In this document: in pieces, positions 31,508 to 37,785 of the stretch
Layout: every line of letters starts with the position of its first letter
Position numbering within the stretch: the first letter of the stretch is position 1
Source: a bacterium
Lineage (GTDB): Bacteria; Patescibacteriota; Patescibacteriia; 2-12-FULL-60-25
Reading direction: 5' to 3'
Length of the DNA: 44,364 nucleotides
NCBI GenBank assembly: GCA_021806685.1
Contig: JAJZQU010000002.1
Coordinates: 1-44,364 of the forward strand
Notes under the pieces: generated by a model
Databases searched by the model: none
What the model was told of the DNA's origin: nothing
Seen by the model: the letters and a program-made list of their open reading frames with translations, nothing else
Made by a program: the position numbers and the translations under genes

Positions 31508-32362
31508 CTAAGCATTACCATTGCCTTCTGGCGGGCGAAGGAGCTTTCTCATACGAGAGACTACTTGCTCGACCGGAATGCCGAGCCGCTTGGCTTCGTC
31601 CGCGAGGAGGTCAGCAGCAGTTGCCGCCAAGCTGTCCAGAGATTGACGCTCAGCGGCGGCAAGCTGCCGGCTGAGACGCTTGGCCTCAAAGCAAGCGTCG
31701 CCGAAGGCCACATTCGCGCACTTGACGCGGCGCTTCAGGGCAAGACGGTGCGTGTGGAGGGCCTCGATCTTGGCCTGCAGCTCGCTGATGGACTGAATGA
31801 CCGTATTGATGGCCGCGACGGTTTCGCTGTACTGTTTGCGGAGTTCCAAGCTTTCGGCTTGGGCGGAAGCGCGCGCTGTTTTGGCCGCACTCAGCTTGTC
31901 CCGCAGATCGACGATGCTGACCACGGGCTCCGTCGTGAGCAGACTGGACGCTGTTCCAGAGGCGACCATCGCTTCGTCAGCGTCTTCCGACGTCGCGTCG
32001 CTTTGATCGCGGGAAACGCGCGGTGAGATGCAGCCGAACGTTGTCATGATTTCCAACGCTCGTTCGTATGCCTCGACGTTGAGCTCCCAGACCTGCTCAA
32101 GCACGCCATGTTCGGGATTCACACCCACCGCCCGCAAGAGACCGACATCCTGCGCGTTGATGTAAAACCCTTCCCGATCAACCTCGGGAATTGGAAAATG
32201 GTTGGGTATGCCAATCACCTGTCGTCCTTCCCTCTCCTTGGTGGGAAGCTCTCCGAGAAGCTCAACTGCCGCGAGACCATCTCCATCGAGCTTGCGCACA
32301 AACTCTACGAGTTTCTGATCAACCTGCGAATTACAGGCGCACTGCTGCTCTGCCGTACTCAT
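31508..32362 (-). CDS. coiled-coil protein, GC-rich orphan
   Basis: This 284-residue protein is unrecognised. The first 110 residues are globular (VGLLRAVGVNPEHGVLEQVW, ERALEIMTTFGCISPRVSRD). Residues about 150-240 are helical with heptad-like spacing (LRDKLSAAKTARASAQAESL, SISELQAKIEALHTHRLALK, KRLSRQLAAAERQSLDSLAA). The end (DEAKRLGIPVEQVVSRMRKL) is a basic helix. A strong AAGGAG Shine-Dalgarno precedes the ATG, and the promoter at 32408-32436 has a consensus -35. It could be a DNA-binding or scaffold protein; no domain is identified. Confidence 0.6.
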   Translation of the reverse strand: MSTAEQQCACNSQVDQKLVEFVRKLDGDGLAAVELLGELPTKEREGRQVIGIPNHFPIPEVDREGFYINAQDVGLLRAVGVNPEHGVLEQVWELNVEAYERALEIMTTFGCISPRVSRDQSDATSEDADEAMVASGTASSLLTTEPVVSIVDLRDKLSAAKTARASAQAESLELRKQYSETVAAINTVIQSISELQAKIEALHTHRLALKRRVKCANVAFGDACFEAKRLSRQLAAAERQSLDSLAATAADLLADEAKRLGIPVEQVVSRMRKLLRPPEGNGNA

Positions 32363-32407
32363 GTCAATTTTCTCCTTATCCAGGCTACCTTGGCACTGGA
32401 ATAGGCT

Positions 32408-32436
32408 AACCTAATACAAAATTATTCGTCTGTCAA
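32408..32436 (-). promoter_or_regulatory. promoter TTGACA-17-TAGGTT
   Basis: TTGACA (32431-32436) and TAGGTT (32408-32413) are 17 bases apart. The leader to the ATG at 32362 is about 40 bases. Confidence 0.65.
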
Positions 32437-32453
32437 GACACTTACAACAAGGG

Positions 32454-32478
32454 AACCTGGAGACCAGGTGTTGTTTTA
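32454..32478 (+). terminator. hairpin with plus-strand T-tract and no plus-strand gene
   Basis: ACCTGG and CCAGGT pair around an AGA loop and are followed by GTTGTTTTAT. Neither neighbouring gene is on the plus strand. It may end an unseen RNA, be an antisense terminator, or be incidental. Confidence 0.4.
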
Positions 32479-32520
32479 TCTGACTAAGCAGTCTGCAAAT
32501 CATCCGTCAGGCAGACAAAC

Positions 32521-33057
32521 TCACTTCGCCAAGTTGCTTTCGATCTTTCTTACAAACCGCGTAAGCTCCTCATCTGTCATTAGCGTTATCCCTAATTCAT
32601 CGGAAACCGCTCGGATATCCTGTTCGGCTTGTTCTTGCTCGCCCAGGTCTGCGATCATCTTTTCGATTTCAAGATGATAGCCCCAAGTTTTTCCATATTT
32701 CAAAGCGATCTCATAGTCTTTATAAATGTAGTTTATCCGTTGTTGTGACTCTTCCAAATATTTTACGTTTAACTGGAGATTGCCAAACAATTTTTTAGCC
32801 AACTCAAAATCCTCTTCCGCGAAATGAAATTCCATCTCATCAAAAGCCGCTCCTTCACCGATGCGGTTTAATTTTAAGGAAACCTTGGCATCGCCTTTTG
32901 AAATGTTATGTACGACCTTCAAGAGCCTGTCCGGAAAGATAAAATAAGCGCAAGCTTTATCGTCCTGTCCCAAACATTCGGCCTTCTCGTTAAGAAAAGC
33001 CTTCAGGCTGTCGTATTTCTCTTTGGAGAACATTGAGCGAAATTCGAGTTCAATCAT
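32521..33057 (-). CDS. CYTH-like domain protein
   Basis: This 178-residue protein resembles CYTH (CyaB/thiamine triphosphatase) tunnel-fold proteins. The N-terminus has the acidic strand pattern MIELEFRSMF, later strands hold alternating charged residues (AKVSLKLNR, FDEMEFHF), and YHLEIEKMI near residue 130 is the late conserved acidic strand. Family enzymes bind organic phosphates such as triphosphates or ATP. The N-terminal motif is ELEFR rather than the usual ExExK, so substrate specificity is uncertain. The start overlaps the GIY-YIG stop by 4 bases (ATGA). It is the last gene of a three-gene operon. Confidence 0.7.
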   Translation of the reverse strand: MIELEFRSMFSKEKYDSLKAFLNEKAECLGQDDKACAYFIFPDRLLKVVHNISKGDAKVSLKLNRIGEGAAFDEMEFHFAEEDFELAKKLFGNLQLNVKYLEESQQRINYIYKDYEIALKYGKTWGYHLEIEKMIADLGEQEQAEQDIRAVSDELGITLMTDEELTRFVRKIESNLAK

Positions 33058-33302
33058 ATTGACTTGATTAAATTCTCTTTTTCGATTCGTGTCAAACCCT
33101 TGATTTCCGCCTCCCTTTTTCTAGCCTGACTTTCAGTTGCATACTTCTCTTTCCTTACCAACTTCACCGGGCGACGAGAGCGGGTATATTTTGCCCCGTC
33201 CCCCGAGTTATGTTTTTTAATCCTCAGTTGGACATCAAGAGCAATACCGGTGTAGAGCGAACCGTCACGACATCGGACAATGTAAACATACCAGGGTTTC
33301 AT
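33054..33302 (-). CDS. GIY-YIG domain endonuclease (UPF0213 type)
   Basis: This 82-residue protein is a minimal GIY-YIG domain: WYVYIVRCRDGSLYTGIALD gives the YVYI and YTGI motifs, KKHNSGDGAKYT follows, and REAEIKGLTRIEKENLI carries the catalytic Glu helix. Such single-domain proteins are widespread and may cut structured DNA. The start at 33302 gives the motif at the N-terminus and lies one base after the grpB-like stop. It overlaps the CYTH-like gene. Confidence 0.88.
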   Translation of the reverse strand: MKPWYVYIVRCRDGSLYTGIALDVQLRIKKHNSGDGAKYTRSRRPVKLVRKEKYATESQARKREAEIKGLTRIEKENLIKSI

Positions 33303-33303
33303 G

Positions 33304-33849
33304 TTAGGACTCACGTGATAACCACCACTTTTCAGCCCTGTCATCCAAATCTTTCATATAGGCGTCTTTTTCTTTACGATATGTGCCATAATCGCTCGAG
33401 TACCGGCGATACAAATCCAATTTAAGTTCGGAGTAAGCCTTTGATTCTTCCGGATGCGACCGGAGGTAGTCTCGTAAGGACAAAAACCGTCTCGTTTTCT
33501 GATGATCGGACTGGAAGCAATGGATATTCACGACCCGATCTCCGTTTTCTTCCAATGTGAACAGTCGCCCTCCCGGCGCGACGTATTCACCCAAGGCCAC
33601 ATATCCCAGCTCAGCCATTTTAGAATTTAACCTATCGACAGCAGCAACGTCCTTGACGACAACAAGGATGTCTATCGTCGGTTTGCCGGCCATGCCCGGG
33701 ATAGCAGAACTGCCAACGTGCTCAATACGCTCCGCGATATTCCCGAAAACGGTCTCGACGGCTTCACGAATCTTTTCAAACGATTTTGGCCAGTTTGGAT
33801 CGTATGGGACAATAGTATAGCTTCTTTGAGAGTAATCGTGTTTCGACAT
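33304..33849 (-). CDS. GrpB/UPF0157 family protein
   Basis: The 181-residue protein matches the UPF0157/GrpB family, which has a nucleotidyltransferase-like fold. Visible motifs are YTIVPYDPNWPKSFEKIR, IEHVGSSAIPGMAGKPTIDI, and SDYGTYRKEKDAYM near the end. GSSAIPG followed by KPTIDI is the diagnostic motif, and KPTIDI gives the acidic residue seen in nucleotidyltransferases. Its function is not established. It heads an operon with the GIY-YIG and CYTH-like genes. A promoter of the form TTGTTA-17-TATACT precedes it. Confidence 0.9.
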   Translation of the reverse strand: MSKHDYSQRSYTIVPYDPNWPKSFEKIREAVETVFGNIAERIEHVGSSAIPGMAGKPTIDILVVVKDVAAVDRLNSKMAELGYVALGEYVAPGGRLFTLEENGDRVVNIHCFQSDHQKTRRFLSLRDYLRSHPEESKAYSELKLDLYRRYSSDYGTYRKEKDAYMKDLDDRAEKWWLSRES

Positions 33850-33867
33850 ATTTCATTTAACAAATCC

Positions 33868-33896
33868 AGTATAACTGTACATACAAGGCCTAACAA
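33868..33896 (-). promoter_or_regulatory. promoter TTGTTA-17-TATACT
   Basis: The -35 TTGTTA (33891-33896) and the -10 TATACT (33868-33873) are spaced by 17 bases. It is divergent from the tRNA promoter. Confidence 0.7.
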
Positions 33897-33916
33897 TAAC
33901 CCCGCCAGAGAGTGTC

Positions 33917-33945
33917 TTGAATAAAGTTTGACTTATTGCTATTAT
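33917..33945 (+). promoter_or_regulatory. tRNA promoter TTGAAT-17-TATTAT
   Basis: The -35 TTGAAT (33917-33922) and the extended -10 TGCTATTAT (33937-33945) are ideally spaced. Transcription should begin about 15 bases before the mature tRNA. Confidence 0.75.
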
Positions 33946-33966
33946 CCTTCAGCAAATCAAAGACAA

Positions 33967-34040
33967 AGGGGCGTCGTATAATGGTAGTACGGGGGTCTCC
34001 AAAACCTCTAGCGCGGGTTCGATTCCTGCCGCCCCTGCCA
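33967..34040 (+). tRNA. trnW: tRNA-Trp (anticodon CCA)
   Basis: The 74-base sequence folds as a cloverleaf. Acceptor AGGGGCG pairs with CGCCCCT. The D-arm is GTAT/GTAC, the anticodon stem GGGGT/ACCTC with loop CTCCAAA gives anticodon CCA, and the T-stem is GCGGG/CCTGC with loop TTCGATT. The discriminator is G and the CCA tail is encoded. The anticodon reads UGG, so it is tRNA-Trp. A good promoter lies upstream and a 36-base perfect palindrome follows directly after the CCA. Confidence 0.97.
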
Positions 34041-34075
34041 ACAAAACAAACGCGAATATTCGCGTTTGTTTTGTT
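34040..34075. terminator. perfect 36-base palindrome after tRNA-Trp
   Basis: AACAAAACAAACGCGAAT is followed at once by its exact complement, with no spacer. The RNA would form a hairpin ending in a U/G-rich strand (TTTGTTTTGTT), suited to termination and 3' processing of the tRNA. It begins at the last base of the tRNA. Confidence 0.8.
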
Positions 34076-34078
34076 CGG

Positions 34079-34087
34079 TGATACAGT
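34079..34087 (+). promoter_or_regulatory. extended -10 promoter TGATACAGT
   Basis: It ends 7 bases before the ATG at 34095, so the transcript would be leaderless. It lies just beyond the tRNA terminator. Confidence 0.5.
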
Positions 34088-34094
34088 ACATGTC

Positions 34095-34496
34095 ATGAAG
34101 ATCACGCGTTCAGTTGTCATCCGGAATCTTATTTTTATAGGCTTGGTATTCCTTCCTTTTATTTTTGAGCTTGCAGTGAGTTCTCAACGAACAGTCATCC
34201 ATGCCGATCCGCGAGATCCTGTAGTTGAAGACGAATTTTCACATCCTATTTTCCAAACCATTTCAAAGCCTGCAAAACAACTATCAAGGGTATTCTATGC
34301 CCCTGCGAATTTTGCTCTCAGCACTATTCCAAACACTTGGAGGCAGATCGCTCAACGTGTATTTCCAAGATTTTTGTGGACTGTAATCGCGTTACTTTTT
34401 GTTGGATTTCTGTACGTCGTTCCGCTAAACCTCTTGTACGTTCTGGGAGAACGACTCGTTAAGAAGGCACGTCTTGCCATTCAGCCTTCTGCCTAA
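34095..34496 (+). CDS. two-helix membrane protein
   Basis: This 133-residue protein has an N-terminal signal anchor (IRNLIFIGLVFLPFIFELAV), an extracytoplasmic loop of about 60 residues, and a second transmembrane segment (FLWTVIALLFVGFLYVVPLN) with a basic tail. No family is recognised. The start at 34095 is chosen because the longer frame reads back through the tRNA gene. A terminator at 34538-34567 follows. Confidence 0.65.
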   Translation: MKITRSVVIRNLIFIGLVFLPFIFELAVSSQRTVIHADPRDPVVEDEFSHPIFQTISKPAKQLSRVFYAPANFALSTIPNTWRQIAQRVFPRFLWTVIALLFVGFLYVVPLNLLYVLGERLVKKARLAIQPSA

Positions 34497-34520
34497 CAAG
34501 AGTTCTAACGTCCGATACCA

Positions 34521-34530
34521 GCCCCTGCCA
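34521..34530 (+). repeat. 10-base copy of the tRNA-Trp 3' end
   Basis: GCCCCTGCCA here repeats the last 10 bases of tRNA-Trp (34031-34040). The two copies bracket the membrane-protein gene. No integrase is present and 10 bases is short, so a remnant of a tRNA duplication or chance are as likely as an attachment site. Confidence 0.35.
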
Positions 34531-34537
34531 GCAATTT

Positions 34538-34567
34538 AACCGCTTATCCACGCGGTTATTTTGTTTG
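34538..34567 (+). terminator. intrinsic terminator
   Basis: AACCGC and GCGGTT pair around an 8-base loop, followed by ATTTTGTTT. It ends the transcript of the membrane protein at 34095-34496. Confidence 0.7.
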
Positions 34568-34622
34568 ATGTGAAGCAGGGATAGAGCTTGCCTATCAGAG
34601 TCCGGTCTGACAGGATAGACGC

Positions 34623-35096
34623 ATGAATGAAAAAGAATACGATCAACTGGCTCGTTCGGAATGTTTCATGTGTCGGATTCTTGAAGGTGACCCCATGATT
34701 CCGAACCCAGAAATCGTTTACGAAGACGAACGAGTTTTTGTTATGTTGAACCAGTTACCCACGCAGGAGGGATATTGTTTGGTTTGCCCAAAGAAGCATG
34801 CCGAGCGCTTCGAAACTGATCTAACAACTGAAGAATGGATACATCTGCAAACAATAGTTCAAAAAACCGCAAAAGCAATTCGGGAAACGACGGAGGCCAT
34901 TCGGGTATATACAGCATCCTTAGGGAGTCCGGAAAGAAACTCCCATATCCACATCCATGTCTGCCCGTGTCCAAAAGGGACGCCTTTCGATCAGCAGCAA
35001 TTTGAAGCCATGAAGACCTGGAAGACGGTAGAACCTACAAGGATGCAAGAGCTTGCGGGATGGATTCGTGAGCTTCTATCAGAATCAAGGCTCTAA
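34623..35096 (+). CDS. HIT-family protein
   Basis: This 157-residue protein carries a HIT domain: an N-terminal ECFMCRILEGDP, the VYEDERVFVMLNQLPTQEGY strand-helix, and the catalytic triad sequence NSHIHIHVCPCPKG near residue 107. HIT proteins hydrolyse or transfer nucleotidyl groups. Here the last His of the usual HxHxHxx is followed by Val-Cys-Pro-Cys, so the metal-like Cys pair (with FMC at the N-terminus) is notable. A CxxC-like pair at the N-terminus occurs in many HIT proteins and binds zinc. It has its own terminator. Confidence 0.88.
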   Translation: MNEKEYDQLARSECFMCRILEGDPMIPNPEIVYEDERVFVMLNQLPTQEGYCLVCPKKHAERFETDLTTEEWIHLQTIVQKTAKAIRETTEAIRVYTASLGSPERNSHIHIHVCPCPKGTPFDQQQFEAMKTWKTVEPTRMQELAGWIRELLSESRL

Positions 35097-35120
35097 TGTC
35101 TTCCACGACGGCCTGCCATG

Positions 35121-35155
35121 AAAAAATCCGTCCGCTTGAGCGGACGGATTTTTTT
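35121..35155. terminator. strong bidirectional terminator
   Basis: ATCCGTCCGC and GCGGACGGAT form a perfect 10-base stem with a TTGA loop, flanked by A- and T-runs on both sides. It ends the HIT gene. Confidence 0.93.
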
Positions 35156-35198
35156 ATTCAGTATTTTCGAGCTTGAAATTTACTTGCCTCTCATTCCC

Positions 35199-35207
35199 TG
35201 CTATATT
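35199..35207 (+). promoter_or_regulatory. extended -10 promoter TGCTATATT
   Basis: It ends 10 bases before the ATG at 35218, so the transcript starts about 4 bases before the coding region. An in-frame ATG at 35173 lies upstream of it and is rejected. Confidence 0.65.
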
Positions 35208-35217
35208 TAATGGCAAT

Positions 35218-36183
35218 ATGCCGTTTGAAAGGCTATCCCCTGCTGCATCTTCTAACGAATCGGAGCCGAAAAAGGATTATTTATCAGAACGAGACAAGCT
35301 CATTCTGATTTATGGTTTTCGCGAATTATGGAATATTTTTAATGAGATGCCCAAAGAAAATCTGCCTCAGCTCGTGCTCTTTGCTGAGACGTCAATGCGA
35401 CCTCTTGCTCCGGCTGTCAAAATGCTGATTGATAAGGCTTATCTGGGCAAGGATGCGGCTCCACCAGAGTATCAGTTTGTTTCTGCACCACGATTAACTC
35501 CAGATGATTCGCCGCCAGAATATCAACAACTTCTGCAAGAAACTCACACTTATACGGTTGATCGGTTAAAAAGCATCCTTTCTTCAGTGTCCGGCCACAA
35601 GCAGAACAAGACTCAGAAAGCGCTGAACGTGTTCGTGATTGATGATTTTTATAACCGGGGAGGCACTTTTACAAATATAGACCGCGCTCTTCAAGCGGCC
35701 AGTTCAGAAGAAGTAGAACCTAGTGCAACTTATTTCACCTTTTTCTTGAACAATGAAACAAAAAATCCAACCTCCGAATGGAAGGGGCGCCTCTTGCACG
35801 GATCATCCTACAATGATAATTTTCCCCATGTTGATGGTGAATCCAGTGCCGTTAGAGGTTTTTCATATAAAACGGGAGATGTACACAAAACTCCCTCGGG
35901 GGAGATATTTGCACAGCATATCGGTTCTCTATTCGCGCCTTATAATAAATGGCTGAGCGAAGAAGCCAGAGAAAAAAATGCTCTTTTGCTGAATAAAGAA
36001 AAACAAAGCGAAAAAATCAGTAAAGGTTCACTCACAGGAGTAAAGACGGCTCCTTACGGAAAAGCTAGCACGGTCATAAGGCACGAGAAAGCAGACACCG
36101 AGCAAATGAGGGCGATCCGCAAACAAATCTCAGATCTTGCAAATGAAGTTATCCAAACCAGAAATCCATTCAATGCCTATTGA
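35218..36183 (+). CDS. phosphoribosyltransferase-like protein of unknown role
   Basis: This 321-residue protein contains a phosphoribosyltransferase-type motif, NVFVIDDFYNRGGTFTNIDR (about residues 138-157), where two Asp and a Gly-Gly-Thr turn would bind PRPP. An earlier LVLFAETSMRPLAPAVK provides the family's first strand and loop. The rest is not recognised: an N-terminal acidic helix, a middle beta-rich part (RLLHGSSYNDNFPHVDGESS), and a Lys/Glu-rich C-terminal helix. The substrate is unknown. The start is fixed by the promoter at 35199-35207. Confidence 0.75.
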   Translation: MPFERLSPAASSNESEPKKDYLSERDKLILIYGFRELWNIFNEMPKENLPQLVLFAETSMRPLAPAVKMLIDKAYLGKDAAPPEYQFVSAPRLTPDDSPPEYQQLLQETHTYTVDRLKSILSSVSGHKQNKTQKALNVFVIDDFYNRGGTFTNIDRALQAASSEEVEPSATYFTFFLNNETKNPTSEWKGRLLHGSSYNDNFPHVDGESSAVRGFSYKTGDVHKTPSGEIFAQHIGSLFAPYNKWLSEEAREKNALLLNKEKQSEKISKGSLTGVKTAPYGKASTVIRHEKADTEQMRAIRKQISDLANEVIQTRNPFNAY

Positions 36184-36191
36184 ATCAAATA

Positions 36192-36220
36192 TTGCCCTTC
36201 TCCCCTTTTAAAGCTATGAT
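36192..36220 (+). promoter_or_regulatory. promoter TTGCCC-17-TATGAT, leaderless
   Basis: The -10 TATGAT (36215-36220) ends 6 bases before the ATG of engB at 36227, so transcription begins at the start codon. The -35 is TTGCCC (36192-36197) at 17-base spacing. Confidence 0.75.
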
Positions 36221-36226
36221 CCGGGC

Positions 36227-36796
36227 ATGCAAGTTAAATTCCTCAAAAGCCTGACCAGGCTCGAAGATATGCCTGCAAGCGACAAGCCCCAGGTGGCTTT
36301 TGTTGGACGTTCCAATGTGGGCAAATCATCACTTATTAACCATATCACCGGCCAAAAGAACCTGGCTCGCGTGAGCGCTGAACCGGGCAGGACGCAGACC
36401 ATAAACCTTTTTGAATTTGATGGCCGCGTTTTGTTGGTGGACTTGCCGGGTTATGGCTATGCCAAAGCTTCGCTGGCCAAGCGACAAGATTTTTTTGACA
36501 TGGTGAATGATTACCTTTGTTTATCAAAACAATTGAAGCTGGTTTTTCTTATTATCGATGCGCGCATTGGCCCAACTGACCAGGATCGCGACATGCTCAA
36601 CTATTTAAATTACAGCCACACTCCCCTGGTAATGATCCTGAATAAAGTCGACAAGCTTTCCAACTCCGAATCAGCTGACCTGGTGAGCACGCTCGAAGCA
36701 GCCTATCCCGGCATTAAGCTAATTCTGCATTCAAGCATAAGTGGCAAAGGCCGCGGTGAGATACTGGAAACGATTTCAAAAATATCTATTGACTAG
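36227..36796 (+). CDS. engB: ribosome-biogenesis GTPase EngB/YsxC
   Basis: This 189-residue GTPase assists assembly of the large ribosomal subunit. All G motifs are present: G1 GRSNVGKSS near residue 28, G2 with the switch GRTQTINLF, G3 DLPGYGYAK, G4 NKVDKL and G5 HSSISGKG. Length and architecture fit EngB (about 190-200 residues). It is transcribed leaderless from its own promoter. The next gene's TTGACT -35 overlaps its stop codon. Confidence 0.95.
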   Translation: MQVKFLKSLTRLEDMPASDKPQVAFVGRSNVGKSSLINHITGQKNLARVSAEPGRTQTINLFEFDGRVLLVDLPGYGYAKASLAKRQDFFDMVNDYLCLSKQLKLVFLIIDARIGPTDQDRDMLNYLNYSHTPLVMILNKVDKLSNSESADLVSTLEAAYPGIKLILHSSISGKGRGEILETISKISID

Positions 36797-36817
36797 CCCT
36801 AGCCTTTGTCGCATGAT
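36789..36817 (+). promoter_or_regulatory. promoter TTGACT-17-CATGAT
   Basis: A -35 TTGACT overlaps the engB stop codon, and CATGAT lies 17 bases on. It would drive the two small orphan genes that follow. Confidence 0.5.
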
Positions 36818-36845
36818 TCTGCAGTCATCAACAAGGAGGTTGGCG

Positions 36846-37202
36846 ATGATGCAGAGAATTCGCACTTTCTACCCTCAACTCAAGCTGTGGTACATCTTTG
36901 CTCGCCTTTTCTTAGCCGGGCTTAACAGATGGCCATCTTGCCAGGGCTGGGGCGTCACCCTTGACTGGCCATTTGGCAACTACGCCAAGCAACACAGGTG
37001 GATCATCCCCTTTCTCAACAAGCATTTGAAAGACACCCACCACATCTGCGGTCCGGTCTACGCCGCAGGAGGCGCGCTGGTAGTCTACATCTGGCCCAAG
37101 ACCGACCCAAAAAAAGCTGAGGGTGCTAAAAAAAGCACAGACTCAGATGGCGGCCTGGATCTCGAACCAGCACAGGCCAACGCGGAGCCAGCAATCTCAT
37201 AG
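36846..37202 (+). CDS. hypothetical small protein, GC-rich orphan
   Basis: This 118-residue protein is unrecognised. It starts with a basic, aromatic stretch (QRIRTFYPQLKLWYIFARLF), continues WGVTLDWPFGNYAKQHRWII, and has a hydrophobic segment (GPVYAAGGALVVYIWP). A charged Ala/Asp/Glu-rich tail follows. A strong AAGGAGG Shine-Dalgarno lies 7 bases upstream, and a TTGACT promoter overlaps the end of engB. It is probably co-transcribed with the next gene, 21 bases away. Confidence 0.6.
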   Translation: MMQRIRTFYPQLKLWYIFARLFLAGLNRWPSCQGWGVTLDWPFGNYAKQHRWIIPFLNKHLKDTHHICGPVYAAGGALVVYIWPKTDPKKAEGAKKSTDSDGGLDLEPAQANAEPAIS

Positions 37203-37223
37203 GGAATCCTGAGGGAGGAAAAA

Positions 37224-37727
37224 ATGGGTTCAACTGACACCTGCCAAGACAACTTGCCATCTGCTGCGCCCACTGACACGCTGATGCTGTGCGCGTATGA
37301 AATTCCGGAGAGGCTCTACATAGAGATCTGCGGGCGGCTCACAATCGGCTCGGAGAAGCTGATTGTCCTCAGTCCATCTGAAGCGTATATGGGTCGCAGG
37401 CTTGACCCGAATCGCAAAGAAACCGGATTCGAGGGATGTATTGGCTTCCGTTCGCAACACGGCCTCGCAGAACTCGTGCTCTGGTCCCGGCTCCCCGAGC
37501 CGCACGACTCAACACCGGAAGCCTTCATCAGGGTCATAGCTACGCCCAAAATGACCTCGGATAATAGCGGCGATAATGGGTGGAAAGTTGAGGCCAAGTT
37601 CGACCATGGACTGAGGGCAGACAACCCAGCAGTCATACTGAGTGCGCTCATCCTGATGCGCATGCGCGAACTGCTTCTTAACCAATGCCCCGTCCCGCCC
37701 GCAATCCGCGACGGACGACCGCACTGA
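37224..37727 (+). CDS. hypothetical protein, GC-rich orphan
   Basis: This 167-residue protein is unrecognised. It is soluble and mixed alpha/beta: LMLCAYEIPERLYIEICGRL, SEKLIVLSPSEAYMGRRLDP, GFRSQHGLAELVLWSRLPEP, then EAFIRVIATPKM and WKVEAKFDHGLR. A GGGAGG Shine-Dalgarno lies directly upstream of the ATG. A terminator follows at 37761-37785. Base composition is GC-rich like the other Shine-Dalgarno-class orphans. Confidence 0.65.
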   Translation: MGSTDTCQDNLPSAAPTDTLMLCAYEIPERLYIEICGRLTIGSEKLIVLSPSEAYMGRRLDPNRKETGFEGCIGFRSQHGLAELVLWSRLPEPHDSTPEAFIRVIATPKMTSDNSGDNGWKVEAKFDHGLRADNPAVILSALILMRMRELLLNQCPVPPAIRDGRPH

Positions 37728-37760
37728 GTCGGATCACGTGCCCGCCAGGCAAATAACTCC

Positions 37761-37785
37761 CCCGCACCTTGCGGGCTTTTCTTTT
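37761..37785 (+). terminator. intrinsic terminator
   Basis: CCCGCA and TGCGGG form a stem with a 3-base loop, followed by CTTTTCTTTT. It ends the orphan pair and runs into the end of the convergent DUF3494 gene. Confidence 0.85.

Noticed and set aside
31466-32026. Plus-strand open frame opposite the coiled-coil gene
   Set aside because: No upstream signals and no domain. The minus-strand frame has a TTGACA promoter and a strong Shine-Dalgarno.
33936-34094. Upstream extension of the membrane protein through tRNA-Trp
   Set aside because: The extension translates the tRNA gene. The ATG at 34095 has a -10 box just upstream.
34031-34530. The 10-base repeat of the tRNA end as an integration site
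   Set aside because: No integrase or phage gene is present and 10 bases is too short to call an attachment site. It is kept only as a low-confidence repeat.
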